From AC-37 sp036386455 (lineage in GTDB: Bacteria > Actinomycetota > Thermoleophilia > Solirubrobacterales > Thermoleophilaceae), in NCBI GenBank assembly GCA_036386455.1, contig DASVVS010000083.1:1-60262 (forward strand): a DNA stretch of 60,262 nucleotides. Reading direction: 5' to 3'. The notes under the pieces are model-generated. The model saw only the letters and a program-made list of their open reading frames with translations. It searched no databases and was not told the origin of the DNA. The position numbers were made by a program, and so were the translations under genes. Positions 42,324-51,031 of this stretch are shown piece after piece (within the stretch, counting starts at the first letter, position 1; each line of letters starts with the position of its first letter).

Positions 42324-42532
42324 ATCTGCCCGTCGCGCAGCTCGTGGTAGGCGGGCGGGGCAGGCGGTGGGTCCTTCGCGAGCTGCGCCATCACGTTGGT
42401 GCGGCCGCGCAGGTGCTCCTCGATGGCGGTCGTCCAGTGCACGTACGGGTGGAGCAGCCGCTTCAGCCGGTCCCAGTCGCGGCGCTCGATGGCGTCGAGC
42501 ACGTCGCAGACGGCGGGGACCTGCTCGGCCAT
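42296..42532 (-). CDS. short SnoaL-like (NTF2-fold) protein
   Basis: A 78-residue protein with an NTF2-like start (VPAVCDVLDAIERRDWDRLKRLLHPYVHWTT) and GRTNVMAQL. Normal SnoaL-like domains are 110-140 residues, so this one lacks the last strands or is a minimal version. It lies 8 nt after the lipoprotein gene on the same strand. Confidence 0.68.
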   Translation of the reverse strand: MAEQVPAVCDVLDAIERRDWDRLKRLLHPYVHWTTAIEEHLRGRTNVMAQLAKDPPPAPPAYHELRDGQIYRWIDTPG

Positions 42533-42540
42533 CGCGGCCT

Positions 42541-43041
42541 CTAGCCCGCCTGCTCCTCAAGGCACGCGATCGCGGTCTCCGACTCGCCGGTGGCCGCTCC
42601 CTCGAGCGGCTCGAGGATCGCCGTCCCCAGGATCCGCGCCTCGGGCGTGCGCTCCTTGACGAGCGCGCCCTGCTCCTTGGCCAGGTCCTGCGACCCGAAC
42701 ATGAAGAGCCGCAGCGCCGGCTTCCCGGCCTCGCCGCCGACGAGCACGCGGTCGTGGACGATGCCCTGCCCGACCTCGTCGCCGGCCGGCGGCTTCTCCT
42801 CGCGCGTGGCCGCGAGGCCCTTGCCGTCGACGCACTTCAGGACCTCGTCGCCGGAGAAGACGAGCGTGGGCGGGAAGGGCGGCTTCTCACCCTCGGCCGG
42901 AGGCGGGGTGGCGGGTGCGGCCTGGGTCGTCGTCGTGGGGGCGGGCTTGTCGCCCTGCTGCTCGCCGCCGCCGTCGTCACCGCCGCACGCACCGAGGGCC
43001 AGGACCGCGAGGATCGCCGAGAGGGCACACGGGGCACGCAT
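42541..43041 (-). CDS. lipoprotein of unknown function
   Basis: A 166-residue lipoprotein. The signal MRAPCALSAILAVLALGAC ends with a lipobox LGAC. A Gly/Asp/Pro/Thr linker and a 100-residue domain (VFSGDEVLKCVDGKGL ... ETAIACLEEQ) with two Cys follow. ATG at 43041 is 7 nt after TAACAT (43049-43054). No family recognised. Confidence 0.78.
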   Translation of the reverse strand: MRAPCALSAILAVLALGACGGDDGGGEQQGDKPAPTTTTQAAPATPPPAEGEKPPFPPTLVFSGDEVLKCVDGKGLAATREEKPPAGDEVGQGIVHDRVLVGGEAGKPALRLFMFGSQDLAKEQGALVKERTPEARILGTAILEPLEGAATGESETAIACLEEQAG

Positions 43042-43056
43042 CGGCGCGATGTTATT

Positions 43057-43091
43057 GCGGCTGTCGATCGTGGCGTGGTACCGGGCCGCGG
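43057..43091. repeat. 35-bp direct repeat, copy 2 (oxygenase 3'-end remnant)
   Basis: An exact copy of 41382-41416, outside any intact gene. It reads in the same direction as RLSIVAWYRAA and then ASAD and a TAG stop at 43103-43105. It looks like the last codons of a lost second oxygenase gene, overlapping the stop of the lipoprotein gene at 43102. Confidence 0.75.
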
Positions 43092-43101
43092 CGAGCGCCG
43101 A

Positions 43102-43977
43102 CTAGGGCTCCCCGAGTCCCTCCGTCTCGTCGGTCAGGTCGTGGACGTCCTCCTCGGGCGGTGGCTTGATGACGATCTCCGTCCCGTAGTCGAAGAACTC
43201 GCTGGTCGACGTGGCCTTGAACTTGCCCTCCACGCCCGGCTGGCTCTTCGTCGTGACGTGGCGCTCACGGCGCAGTAGGTCGTCACCGTCGATCCACAGC
43301 TCGATCGGATAGGTCGGGCCGCCCAGATCGTCGATCATCTTCTGGTTCAGGCGGCGCATCGTCGACCGCGCCTCCGGCGGAGCCATGTCCGTGAGCTTGC
43401 GCAGGTCGACCGTCCCCCTGTAGCGGGTCGTCTCGACGCCGCGAACCTCCTCGGTGCCGATCCGCTCCAGATCCCCGGTGAGCCCCCTGAGCTGGTCGGG
43501 GATGCTCTGCGCGGAGTTCGCCATCTCGTTGAACTGGTCGAGGGCGATGCCGGAGCTCCGGGCGGCGCGGCGCAGGTCGATCTTGACCCACGGCTTGCCA
43601 CCGCTGGTGTCACGCTCGCTCGCCGGCACGATCTCCGGCACCTTCTCGTACATCACGAAGTCGTCGAGGAGGAACTCCAGCTCAAAGTCGACCCCCGGCG
43701 GCGCGCCCGCCTGCGCCGCCAGCGATCCCAAGTCCGTAACCATGTGTCCGCGCTTGTGCTTCGTGTCGAACTCGCCGGATCCCTTGGTGACCATCGGCCG
43801 GCCGAGTTCAGGGTGCTCGATGGCGACCTCGAGGGACATCCTGTAGCTGCCCTCGCGGTCCACGGCCCCGGCGGCGCGCGCGGCGCGCTCGAGCGAGACC
43901 GTCTCCGCCCCGCAGCCCGCGAGCGCCAGTCCGGCGATCACGGTCAGGAGCACTGGGATCGATCGACGGCCGGTCAC
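43102..43977 (-). CDS. lipoprotein, LppX/LprG-like candidate
   Basis: A 291-residue lipoprotein with signal MTGRRSIPVLLTVIAGLALAGC (lipobox LAGC). The mature part has long beta strands (SYRMSLEVAIEHPELGRPMVTKGSGEFDTKHKRGHMVTDL; IELWIDGDDLLRRERHVTT) as in the actinobacterial LppX_LprAFG-like sandwich that carries lipids. The similarity is judged by pattern only. GTG 43977 has GGAGG 3-4 nt upstream. It is in the same direction as the preceding lipoprotein gene. Confidence 0.78.
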   Translation of the reverse strand: MTGRRSIPVLLTVIAGLALAGCGAETVSLERAARAAGAVDREGSYRMSLEVAIEHPELGRPMVTKGSGEFDTKHKRGHMVTDLGSLAAQAGAPPGVDFELEFLLDDFVMYEKVPEIVPASERDTSGGKPWVKIDLRRAARSSGIALDQFNEMANSAQSIPDQLRGLTGDLERIGTEEVRGVETTRYRGTVDLRKLTDMAPPEARSTMRRLNQKMIDDLGGPTYPIELWIDGDDLLRRERHVTTKSQPGVEGKFKATSTSEFFDYGTEIVIKPPPEEDVHDLTDETEGLGEP

Positions 43978-44063
43978 GGACCTCCGCGGTCAGGATCCCG
44001 CGCCTGCAGGCCTCCCAAACGCCCGATGCCGCGAAGTCACCGGACTGCGGTAGGCGGGCCCGC

Positions 44064-44657
44064 TCAGCTCTGCGCCCGGCGGTAGGTGCAGATCAGGACG
44101 CCCGTCCCGGACGTCGTCGCCGAGACCAGCTCGAGCGGGCGCGCCTGGCCGCCCTCCGGGAAGATCCGCTTGCCGCCGCCGAGCAGTATCGGCTCGATCA
44201 TCAGGCGGTACTCGTCGACCAGGTCGTGCTCGACCAGCTGGGTGGCGAGCGAGGCGCTGCCCATCACCTGCAGCCCTCCGCCGTCGCGCTCACGCAGCTC
44301 GCGCACCGCGCCGATCGCGTCGTCGGCCGGCAGCAGCGTCGAGCCGGACCAGTTCATGTCGTCCTCCGTGAGCGTGCGCGAGGCGACGTACTTCGGCAGC
44401 TCGTTCATACGGTCGGCGAACGGGTCGCCGGCGCGGTCCGGCCACGCCCCCGCCATCACCTGCCAGGTGCGGCGGCCGAAGAGCAGAGCCTCGGTGCTCT
44501 CCAGGGTCTCGTCGATCGCGGGGCCCATCGCGGCCTCGTCGAAGTACTGCATCGACCAACCGCCGTGGGCGAACCCGCCCTCGGTGTCCTCCTCGCTGCC
44601 GCCGGGGGCCTGCACCACGCCGTCGAGGCTCATGAAGTCGCTGATGATGATCCGCAT
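44064..44657 (-). CDS. dihydrofolate reductase-like (RibD C-terminal) protein
   Basis: A 197-residue protein of the RibD C-terminal/DHFR-like family (MRIIISDFMSLDGVVQAPGG; ALLFGRRTWQVMAGAWP; LQVMGSASLATQLVEHDLVDEYRLMIEPILLGGGKRIF). These small proteins are common stress or accessory reductases of unclear substrate. ATG at 44657 has AAGGAG about 6 nt upstream. Likely NADPH-dependent. Confidence 0.92.
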   Translation of the reverse strand: MRIIISDFMSLDGVVQAPGGSEEDTEGGFAHGGWSMQYFDEAAMGPAIDETLESTEALLFGRRTWQVMAGAWPDRAGDPFADRMNELPKYVASRTLTEDDMNWSGSTLLPADDAIGAVRELRERDGGGLQVMGSASLATQLVEHDLVDEYRLMIEPILLGGGKRIFPEGGQARPLELVSATTSGTGVLICTYRRAQS

Positions 44658-44766
44658 GGCTAACTCCTTGTCTGAGGGAATCGGCCGCCTCTCGGGCCGG
44701 TGACGACGTAGACCTGTCGCCCCCCGAAAAGTAATCGGGCCCGGCCGCGGCGGTTAACCTGCCGCC

Positions 44767-45487
44767 ATGATCGAGCGGGTCGCCGCGGGCGTGGAGGTCC
44801 TGCGCCTGCGGGCTCCGGGGCGCGTGCAGAAGCTGACCAACGTCTATCTGCTCGAGGACGGCGGCGCGGTCACCCTCTACGAGTCCGGAAGCGCCGACAT
44901 GGCCGGGACGATCGAGGCTGCCGCCGCCGAGCGCGGCGGCATCGGCCGGGTGGTCCTGAGTCACGCGCACGCCGATCATCGCGGTGGCGCGGCGCGACTG
45001 GGCGCGCCAGTGCTCTGTCATCCGGACGAGCGGCCCGGCGCGGAGGGCGACGCGTGGATGAGCACCTACGACCTCTCGAAGGTCGCGAACCCGCTGATCC
45101 GGGCGATGACCCACAGGGTCACGGCGCGGATGGACGGCGGTCCGGGTCCAGATCGCGGACACCCTCGCCGAGGGCGATCGGGTGGCCGGGTTCGAGGTCA
45201 TCCACCCGCCCGGGCACACGCCGGGCCAGATCGGCCTCTGGCGCGAGTTCGACCGGCTAGCGATCGTCAGCGACGCGGTGTTCGTGTTCAACCCGTTCTC
45301 GATCACCGCCAGGGCGGGTGCGCCGCGACTGCCGCCCGCGGCCGTCCGTCCCGACGACGCCGCCGCGCGCGAGAGCGTGCGCAAGGTCGCGGCGCTCGAG
45401 CCGAGCGTGCTCTGGATCGGGCACTACGGCCCGGTCACAGGCGACGTCGCGGCTCAGCTCGCCGCGGTTGCCGACGGCGACCGCTGA
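44767..45487 (+). pseudogene. metallo-beta-lactamase-fold hydrolase broken by +1 frameshift
   Basis: The first frame gives MIERVAAGVEVLRLRAPG ... VVLSHAHADHRGG, with the HxHxDH metal motif, up to MTHRVTARMDGG. The rest of the same protein is in the next frame: VQIADTLAEGDRVAGFEVIHPPGHTPGQIGLWREFDRLAIVSDAVFVFN ... IGHYGPVTGD. The total, 721 nt, is one base too many, and the shift falls near 45137-45150 in a GGCGGTCCGGG stretch. Either a true recent pseudogene or a sequence error. ATG 44767 is 6 nt after TAACCT (44755-44760). Confidence 0.85.
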
Positions 45488-45494
45488 GGGCGCG

Positions 45495-46946
45495 TTACTC
45501 GGTCTGCTCGCAGCTCGTCGCGATGTCGAGCTGCAGGTCCAGCTGGACGAGGTCGGCGGCACCCGCGCCGCAGTCGATCCCGGACTCGGGCGTCGAATCG
45601 CGCGCGAAGACGCGGTCGTCGCCGTCGCCGCCGGAGAACGTGTCGGTCCCGGCGCCGCCGGTGAGCGCGTCCTCGCCGGCGTCGCCGTTGAGGGTGTCGT
45701 CACCCGCCAGTCCGTCGATGGAGTCGGCGCCCGGTCCGCCGGAGAGGACGTTGCCCACGCTCGCGCTCTGCGCCTCGATCGCGTCGTCGCCGCTGCCGCC
45801 CACCACGCGCTCGACGTCCGCCCGGACGTTGTCGCTCTCCTCTGAGGCGCCCGACGAGAAGGTGCCGTCGTCCGCGACGTCGTCGAGCGTGACGCGCAGG
45901 TTCTGAGCCCGGTCCGAGTAGGTGACCGTGTCGGTTCCCGCGCCGCCCTGGAGCAGGTCGGAATCGCTCTCGGCGGTCACGCCGGCGCGCTCGCCGTTGA
46001 GGATGTCGTTGCCGTCGGTCCCCTGGAGGTTGTCGGCGCCGAGCCCGCCGCTCATCCTGTCCGAGCCGCCGGCCCCGTAGAACCAGTTGTCGACGGAGCT
46101 CGTCGTGACCGCGTCGACGATGGTGTCCGCCCCGTTGCCGCCGAACACCTGCTCCACGTTCGTGCGGACGACGTCCCGGTTGCCGATCGTGCCGTCCGAC
46201 GCGCCGCCGTCGTCGCGGGTCGTGTCGTCGTTGAGCGTCACGCCGATCGGGTCGAAGTCGCGCTTGTCGTTGTAGTCCGCGCGGTCGATCCCGTTGCCGC
46301 CGTCGAGCACGTCGGAGCTCCAGTGGCCCGTGAGCACGTCGTTGCCGTCATCGCCGTACAGGGTGTCGCTGCCGTCGCGCGACGGAGTGGTGTTCGCCGG
46401 GGTGTGGCCGTACAGCGCGTCGTCGTCCGCGCCCCCGTTGAGCGTGTCGCCCCCGAGGTCGCCGTTCAGCGTGTCCGTGCCCGGCCCGCCGTCGGCCACG
46501 TCGTCTCCGTCGCCGCCGTTGAACGTCTCGGGGGCGGCCTGGCCGTTGAACGTGTCCGTGCCCCCGCCTCCGTCGACCCTCGCCGGCTCGTCGTCCGGCA
46601 GCGTGGGGTCGAGAGTGATCGAGTTGGCCGCGTCCGCGCCGTTCGTGGTCGGTGCCAGCGTGGCCCGGATCGAGGTGACGACGAGGTCGTGGCAGGCCGC
46701 GCTCGTCGCACTGAGCGACGTGCAGCCGGAGATCGGACTGACCGTCAGCGGAGCCGAGTCGGTCACGACGTACATCGACGTCGCCGGATCCCAGGCGATC
46801 GTGACCGAGTTCGAGGTCGGGTCGCCCGTGTAGGTGAGCTGGCCCAGCGTGGTCGTGATGCTCACGGAGCCGGCCGTGGCCGCGCCCGGCAGCGCGAGGA
46901 GCACCGTGAGGGCGGCGAGCGCGCCGATGAGAGCCCCCCGGATCAT
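45495..46946 (-). CDS. secreted RTX-type calcium-binding protein
   Basis: A 483-residue exported protein. Signal MIRGALIGALAALTVLLALPGAATA; then a 90-residue beta domain. Hemolysin-type GGxGxDxLx repeats follow in several blocks (FNGGDGDDVADGGPGTDTLNGDLGGDTLNGG; VFGGNGADTIVD; LSGGPGADSIDGLAGDDTLNGDAGEDALTGG). No protease or lipase domain is seen. ATG 46946 is 8 nt after TAGCCT (46955-46960). A structural or adhesion role outside the cell is likely. Confidence 0.88.
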   Translation of the reverse strand: MIRGALIGALAALTVLLALPGAATAGSVSITTTLGQLTYTGDPTSNSVTIAWDPATSMYVVTDSAPLTVSPISGCTSLSATSAACHDLVVTSIRATLAPTTNGADAANSITLDPTLPDDEPARVDGGGGTDTFNGQAAPETFNGGDGDDVADGGPGTDTLNGDLGGDTLNGGADDDALYGHTPANTTPSRDGSDTLYGDDGNDVLTGHWSSDVLDGGNGIDRADYNDKRDFDPIGVTLNDDTTRDDGGASDGTIGNRDVVRTNVEQVFGGNGADTIVDAVTTSSVDNWFYGAGGSDRMSGGLGADNLQGTDGNDILNGERAGVTAESDSDLLQGGAGTDTVTYSDRAQNLRVTLDDVADDGTFSSGASEESDNVRADVERVVGGSGDDAIEAQSASVGNVLSGGPGADSIDGLAGDDTLNGDAGEDALTGGAGTDTFSGGDGDDRVFARDSTPESGIDCGAGAADLVQLDLQLDIATSCEQTE

Positions 46947-46977
46947 CCGTGCACAGGCTAACCCAGGTAGAGCTCCC

Positions 46978-47421
46978 TCAGCCGACCTTCGTGTAGGTAA
47001 GGTCGAAGTCCGTCGTCCACTCGCCGTTCTCCTGCTTCTCCCACCGGCCGGCGATCGTCCTGCCGTCCTCCGAGAAGGTGCCCGTGTAGCGCTGCGAGAA
47101 CGGCTCCCCGTCTCGCCACAGCTTCCAGATCCCGTCGCGGAGGCTCATCGCGTATATGCGCTGCACGTCGCGGTCGTCGGTGTAGAGCTGGTGGTAGGTG
47201 TCGCTCATTCCGTCGCAGCCGATGATCGCCACGGTGTCCGGCGCCTCGGGCAGGTCCACGTGCGAACGCTGGACCAGGAGAGGGGCCTCCTCGAGCCATT
47301 CGAAGGTGACGCGGCCCTCGCCGGGCCAGGGCGGGCCGCCCGGCGGGCCGGCCTCGATGGTCCATTCGCCGACCAGCGCCTCCAGGCGCTCGCGTGCGGC
47401 TGTGTTGGTGGACGCGTTCAT
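46978..47421 (-). CDS. calycin-like small protein (DUF1579-type)
   Basis: A 147-residue cytosolic protein with the pattern LVGEWTIEAGPPG...GEGRVTFEWLEEAPLLVQRS, SDTYHQLYTDDRDVQRIYAMSLRDGIWKLWRD and FSEDGRTIAGRWE, like DUF1579/nitrobindin-type beta barrels. ATG 47421 has GAGAGG 5-6 nt upstream. It is divergent from the PrsW gene. Function unknown. Confidence 0.75.
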   Translation of the reverse strand: MNASTNTAARERLEALVGEWTIEAGPPGGPPWPGEGRVTFEWLEEAPLLVQRSHVDLPEAPDTVAIIGCDGMSDTYHQLYTDDRDVQRIYAMSLRDGIWKLWRDGEPFSQRYTGTFSEDGRTIAGRWEKQENGEWTTDFDLTYTKVG

Positions 47422-47455
47422 CGGCTCTCCTCTCGGTGGGACATAGGGTGGTCAC

Positions 47456-48676
47456 GTGCAGCCGGCCGACCCAGCTCTAGCCAAACGCCGACGACGCCGG
47501 CTCCGGCGCGCGCTGGTTGTGCCGCTGGTGCTCATGCTCCTCCTTCTGCTGGCGGCGTACGGGCCCGTCGCCTTCGCGATCGGATTCGGGCTCGCGCTCC
47601 TTCCGCTGCCGGTCTACGTGCTGCTCGCGCTGTGGATCGACCGGTACGAGCCCGAGCCGCGTGCCCTTCTCGTGCGTGCGTTCCTGTGGGGCGCGGGTCC
47701 GGCCGTGCTGATCGCGCTGATCGTGAACAGCGTGGGCATCGAGATCGTCGGCGCGGAGTTCGGGTCGGAGGTCGGCGAGATCTACGGCGGCTCGGTGTCC
47801 GCGCCGATCGTCGAGGAGGGCGCGAAGGCGGCGGCGCTCTTCGGCGTCTACCGCTGGCGGCGCAGCGAGCTCGACGGCGTGCTCGACGGGATCGTCTACG
47901 CGGCGATGGTCGGGCTCGGGTTCTCCGCGATGGAGGACGTCCTGTACTACGGCGAGGAGCTCGTCGCGGGCGAGGTCGGGGTCGGAGCGGTCTTCGTCAT
48001 GCGCGGCATCGCGTCGCCGTTCGCCCATCCCGTGTTCACCGCGATGACGGGCATCGGCCTGGCGGTCGCGGCCACGTCGGTGCAGGGCGCGCGGAGATGG
48101 CTCGCGCCGCTCGGAGGGTTCGTCGCCGCGGTGCTCCTGCACTCGGCGTGGAACACCTCGGCGATCGACGACACCGCGTTCGTCGTCACGTTCCTCGGCG
48201 TGATGTTCCCGGTCTTCGTCGCGCTCATCGTCGTGAGCCTGGTGGCGCGGCGGCGCGACGGCCGGCGGGTGGCGGCCTATCTCGCGCCGGAGGTCGAGAC
48301 CGGGCTGCTGAGCCCCGGCGAACTGCAGGCGCTCTCCTCCCTGCGCGGGCGGGCGAAGGCGCGGAAGGCGGCGAAGGCGGCCGGGGGACGCGATGCCGGC
48401 CGTGCGCGGGCCGAGCTGCACCGGGTTGCGACGGACCTCGCCTTCCTGCGCCACCGGCGCGCGCTCGGCCGGCAGGACCCGGACGCGCTGTCGCCCGCCG
48501 AGGACGAGGCGAACCTGGTCGGGCGGATCGGAGCGCTCACCGGGCGCCTCCCGCCCGCACCGCCGGCTCCCGCCCCGCAGCCTCCGGGGCCGCCCCCGGA
48601 CTGGTACCCGGACCCGTCCGGCCGCTTCCGGCTGCGCTACTGGGACGGGTACGCGTGGACCGGCCACACGGCCTGA
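47456..48676 (+). CDS. PrsW-family membrane protease with C-terminal DUF2510
   Basis: A 406-residue membrane protein. Eight or so helices contain the PrsW/CAAX-like metal site: APIVEEGAKA (Glu-Glu), SAMED, ASPFAHPVF and LLHSAWN. PrsW proteins cut anti-sigma factors in the membrane. A helical linker with Ala/Arg-rich residues ends in DUF2510 (PPPDWYPDPSGRFRLRYWDGYAWTGHTA), the domain also found at 6826. The membrane-tethered sigma factor at 2436 is a conceivable target. GTG 47456 is 6 nt after TAGGGT (47444-47449). Confidence 0.9.
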   Translation: MQPADPALAKRRRRRLRRALVVPLVLMLLLLLAAYGPVAFAIGFGLALLPLPVYVLLALWIDRYEPEPRALLVRAFLWGAGPAVLIALIVNSVGIEIVGAEFGSEVGEIYGGSVSAPIVEEGAKAAALFGVYRWRRSELDGVLDGIVYAAMVGLGFSAMEDVLYYGEELVAGEVGVGAVFVMRGIASPFAHPVFTAMTGIGLAVAATSVQGARRWLAPLGGFVAAVLLHSAWNTSAIDDTAFVVTFLGVMFPVFVALIVVSLVARRRDGRRVAAYLAPEVETGLLSPGELQALSSLRGRAKARKAAKAAGGRDAGRARAELHRVATDLAFLRHRRALGRQDPDALSPAEDEANLVGRIGALTGRLPPAPPAPAPQPPGPPPDWYPDPSGRFRLRYWDGYAWTGHTA

Positions 48677-48694
48677 GGCCTAGACTCGGCCGCC

Positions 48695-50284
48695 TTGACT
48701 CCTGTCGCGAGGTTGGTCGCATCGGTCTGCGCGGTTGCCGCGCTGCTGCTCGGCGCGCCCACCGCCGAGGCGCAGCCCTCGTTCGACCAGAACGGCGTGC
48801 TCTTCGTCCACGGGTTCGTCGGGACCGGAGGGCAGTTCGAGTCGCAGAAGCTCCGCTTCATGAGCAACGGCTACCCGGAGCGCTGGATCGACACGATCGA
48901 CTACGACTCGACCTTCGCGACCGAGAGCCGGGCGCAGGTGCACGAGCGCATCGATGCGCTCGTCGCCGGGCTCAAGCAGCGCACCGGCCGCCCGAAGGTG
49001 GACCTGCTGGGGCACTCGCTCGGCACATCGGTGCTGCAGGAGTACCTGACCTCCTCGCCCGAGCGGGCGGCGAACGTGGCCCACTACGTGAACATCGACG
49101 GCTCGCAGGCCGACGCGCTTCCCGGCGGCGTGCCGACCCTGGCGGTCTGGGCCGGCCGCGGCACGCCGGGTCGGAGGATCCTCGGGGCGCTCAACGTGAC
49201 CCTCCCGAACCAGACTCACGTCGAGTCGGCAACGTCGGCCGAGGCGTTCGCCGAGTACTACAAGTTCTTCACGGGGAGGGCGCCCGCGCACGACATAGTC
49301 CCGCAGGCGGGCCAGATCACGATCGCGGGGCGGGTGCTCGTCTTCCCGCTCAACAAGGGCGCGGCCGGCTCGAACCTCGCGGTCTGGGAGGTGGACGGCG
49401 GCACCGGTCGGCGCAGGGGGAGCGCACCGGTCGCGAGCGTCGCCCTCGGCGAGCCCGGTGACTGGGGTCCCGTCGAGGTCGTCGCGGGCAGGCACTACGA
49501 GTTCGAGGTCACGCGCCCGGGCGCCCCGGTGCACCACCACTACTACGAGCCCTTCGTGAGGAGCGACCACCTGGTCCGGCTGCTCGAGTCGGACGTGCTG
49601 GCCAACGGCGCGGAGCGCGGCCCGGGCCACTCGTCCGCCGTGATCCTCCGCTACAAGGAGCTCTGGGGCGACCAGCCCGGCCAGAACGACGTGCTCTCGA
49701 TCAACGGGACCAACGTCTGCACCGAGGTGCTGTGCCCGGTCAGCAAGCGGGTGAACGCCTACTTCTTCTCCGACCGCAAGCTGGACGGTCAGAGCGACCT
49801 GAGCCAGCCCGACCCCGTCTACAACGCCCTTCCGTTCGTCACCGGGGTGGACTTCTTCGCCCCCGCCGCGATCCCGCCGGCCGGGAAGACAACGATCGCG
49901 ATCAAGTCGCGCGGCGGCGGGCCCACCCGGGCGGTGAACATGCCGAACTTCCCGTCGATCACCGACGTCGCCAGCGTGCAGCTGAACGACTTCGAGCACA
50001 CCGACACTGGCGCCCCGTGCCTGCGCCCGGCCTCGGTCGCCTTCAGGCTCCACCGCGTGAAGGGCACGCGGGTGGTCCGCGTGGAGGCGTTCGTGAACGG
50101 CAGGCGGAGGCTCGTGAGCCGCGGCCGCGACGTCAGGCGGATCGAGCTGCGGAAGCTGGCGCGGTCCGGCAGGCTGAAGGTCCGCATCGTCGCGACGCAC
50201 AACACCGGCTCGAAGGTCGTGAGCACGCGTACCTGGAACGGCTGCGAGAAGGGCAAGCCGCGGGTGCGGGTCGTGCGTCGCTAG
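48695..50284 (+). CDS. secreted lipase-like alpha/beta hydrolase with basic C-terminal module
   Basis: A 529-residue exported protein. Signal MTPVARLVASVCAVAALLLGAPTAEA; oxyanion segment VLFVHGFVGTGGQF; nucleophile in LLGHSLGTSVL; a His in NQTHVESA as a catalytic candidate. A middle beta region (about 210-430) is followed by the 90-residue Cys-framed C-terminal module (PCLRPASVAFRLHRVKGTRVV to RTWNGCEKG), nearly the same as in the LVIVD protein. TTG 48695 is 8 nt after TAGACT (48681-48686). Probably an esterase kept at the cell surface by the module. Confidence 0.9.
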   Translation: MTPVARLVASVCAVAALLLGAPTAEAQPSFDQNGVLFVHGFVGTGGQFESQKLRFMSNGYPERWIDTIDYDSTFATESRAQVHERIDALVAGLKQRTGRPKVDLLGHSLGTSVLQEYLTSSPERAANVAHYVNIDGSQADALPGGVPTLAVWAGRGTPGRRILGALNVTLPNQTHVESATSAEAFAEYYKFFTGRAPAHDIVPQAGQITIAGRVLVFPLNKGAAGSNLAVWEVDGGTGRRRGSAPVASVALGEPGDWGPVEVVAGRHYEFEVTRPGAPVHHHYYEPFVRSDHLVRLLESDVLANGAERGPGHSSAVILRYKELWGDQPGQNDVLSINGTNVCTEVLCPVSKRVNAYFFSDRKLDGQSDLSQPDPVYNALPFVTGVDFFAPAAIPPAGKTTIAIKSRGGGPTRAVNMPNFPSITDVASVQLNDFEHTDTGAPCLRPASVAFRLHRVKGTRVVRVEAFVNGRRRLVSRGRDVRRIELRKLARSGRLKVRIVATHNTGSKVVSTRTWNGCEKGKPRVRVVRR

Positions 50285-50486
50285 CTGCTCGAGCACGAGC
50301 GCGGGTCTGCACCAGCCCGACCGCCCAGCAGGTCGGACACCCGCGCCATGCGGCGACGCAGACGACGAGGAGCGCGAGGGCTGCGGGTGTTCCCGCGGCT
50401 GCCCCCGCCACGCCTGCCGCAAGCGCGAGCAGGCCAAGTGCGCCTCGGGCGTAGTGCAGCTTGGCCGACGTGCTCGCGAAGGGCAT
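50133..50486 (-). CDS. possible small membrane protein (DUF2892/YgaP-TM-like), antisense to lipase end
   Basis: From ATG 50486, with GAGAAAG about 8 nt upstream, the reading frame gives KLHYARGALGLLALAAGVAGAAAGTPAALALLVVCVAAWRGCPTCWAVGLVQTRAR. That is two hydrophobic helices and a Cys-Pro-x-Cys end like DUF2892 proteins. The last 50 codons run antisense through the lipase gene and look like shadow coding, so the real stop may be wrong or the gene may be degraded. The first 65 residues are the believable part. Confidence 0.45.
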   Translation of the reverse strand: MPFASTSAKLHYARGALGLLALAAGVAGAAAGTPAALALLVVCVAAWRGCPTCWAVGLVQTRARARAASDARPAPAACPSRSRSRYACSRPSSRCCASRRCGPSACRTAPASAARSA

Positions 50487-50603
50487 GGATCGCACGCTTT
50501 CTCTAGCGCTCCAGGGGGCCGACCGGATCACTCGCGCGAGGTGGTCAGGGGTGTGGACCGGACATAGTCTTGGCGCCACTGCCTTCAACGGAAGGGGGAG
50601 GAG

Positions 50604-50963
50604 ATGGCCTCGATGGAGGTCAAGAACTTCGACTCGCCGGACGAGGTGCGCGAGTTCGAAGGCAATGGCAGGGCGGCCGTGGTCAGCATCGGCGGCCGGA
50701 CCGTCGGCAGGGGGACGTTCGAGCCCGGTTGGCGGTGGTCGGAGAACGTGAAGCCGATCGCCGGGACGGACACGTGCGAGGTCTCGCACCTCGGCTACGT
50801 CCTCGCCGGACGGATGCGGGTCGAGATGGACGACGGGTCCGAGGCGGAATGCGGCCCCGGCGACGTCGTCGCGATCCCGCCGGGTCACGACGCGGAGGTC
50901 GTGGGCGACGAGCCCTGCGTCCTCGTCGACTTCGGCGAGTTCGGCGACTACGCGAAGCGGTAG
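50604..50963 (+). CDS. cupin-domain protein
   Basis: A 119-residue single cupin. The barrel motifs are EVSHLGYVLAGRMRVEMDDGSEAECGPGDVVAIPPGHDAEVVGDEP. His in the first motif is present but the full His-His-Glu-His metal set is not complete, so metal binding is uncertain. ATG 50604 has AAGGGGGAGGAG directly upstream. Function unknown. Confidence 0.88.
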   Translation: MASMEVKNFDSPDEVREFEGNGRAAVVSIGGRTVGRGTFEPGWRWSENVKPIAGTDTCEVSHLGYVLAGRMRVEMDDGSEAECGPGDVVAIPPGHDAEVVGDEPCVLVDFGEFGDYAKR

Positions 50964-51031
50964 ACGGCAGGGGCGGCGGCGCGCCGTGACGGCCGCCGCT
51001 CGCCCAAGCCCGATCCGCCTAGGCTGGGGTC

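Noticed and set aside
45495..46946. Tandem repeats taken for a CRISPR array
   Set aside because: The repeats are Gly-Asp coding repeats of an RTX protein, in frame and of variable length; no constant repeat-spacer pattern anywhere in the window.
46834..49461. Plus-strand ORF of 875 codons across PrsW and lipase
   Set aside because: Arg/Gly-rich shadow; the other frames contain full PrsW and lipase proteins with family motifs.
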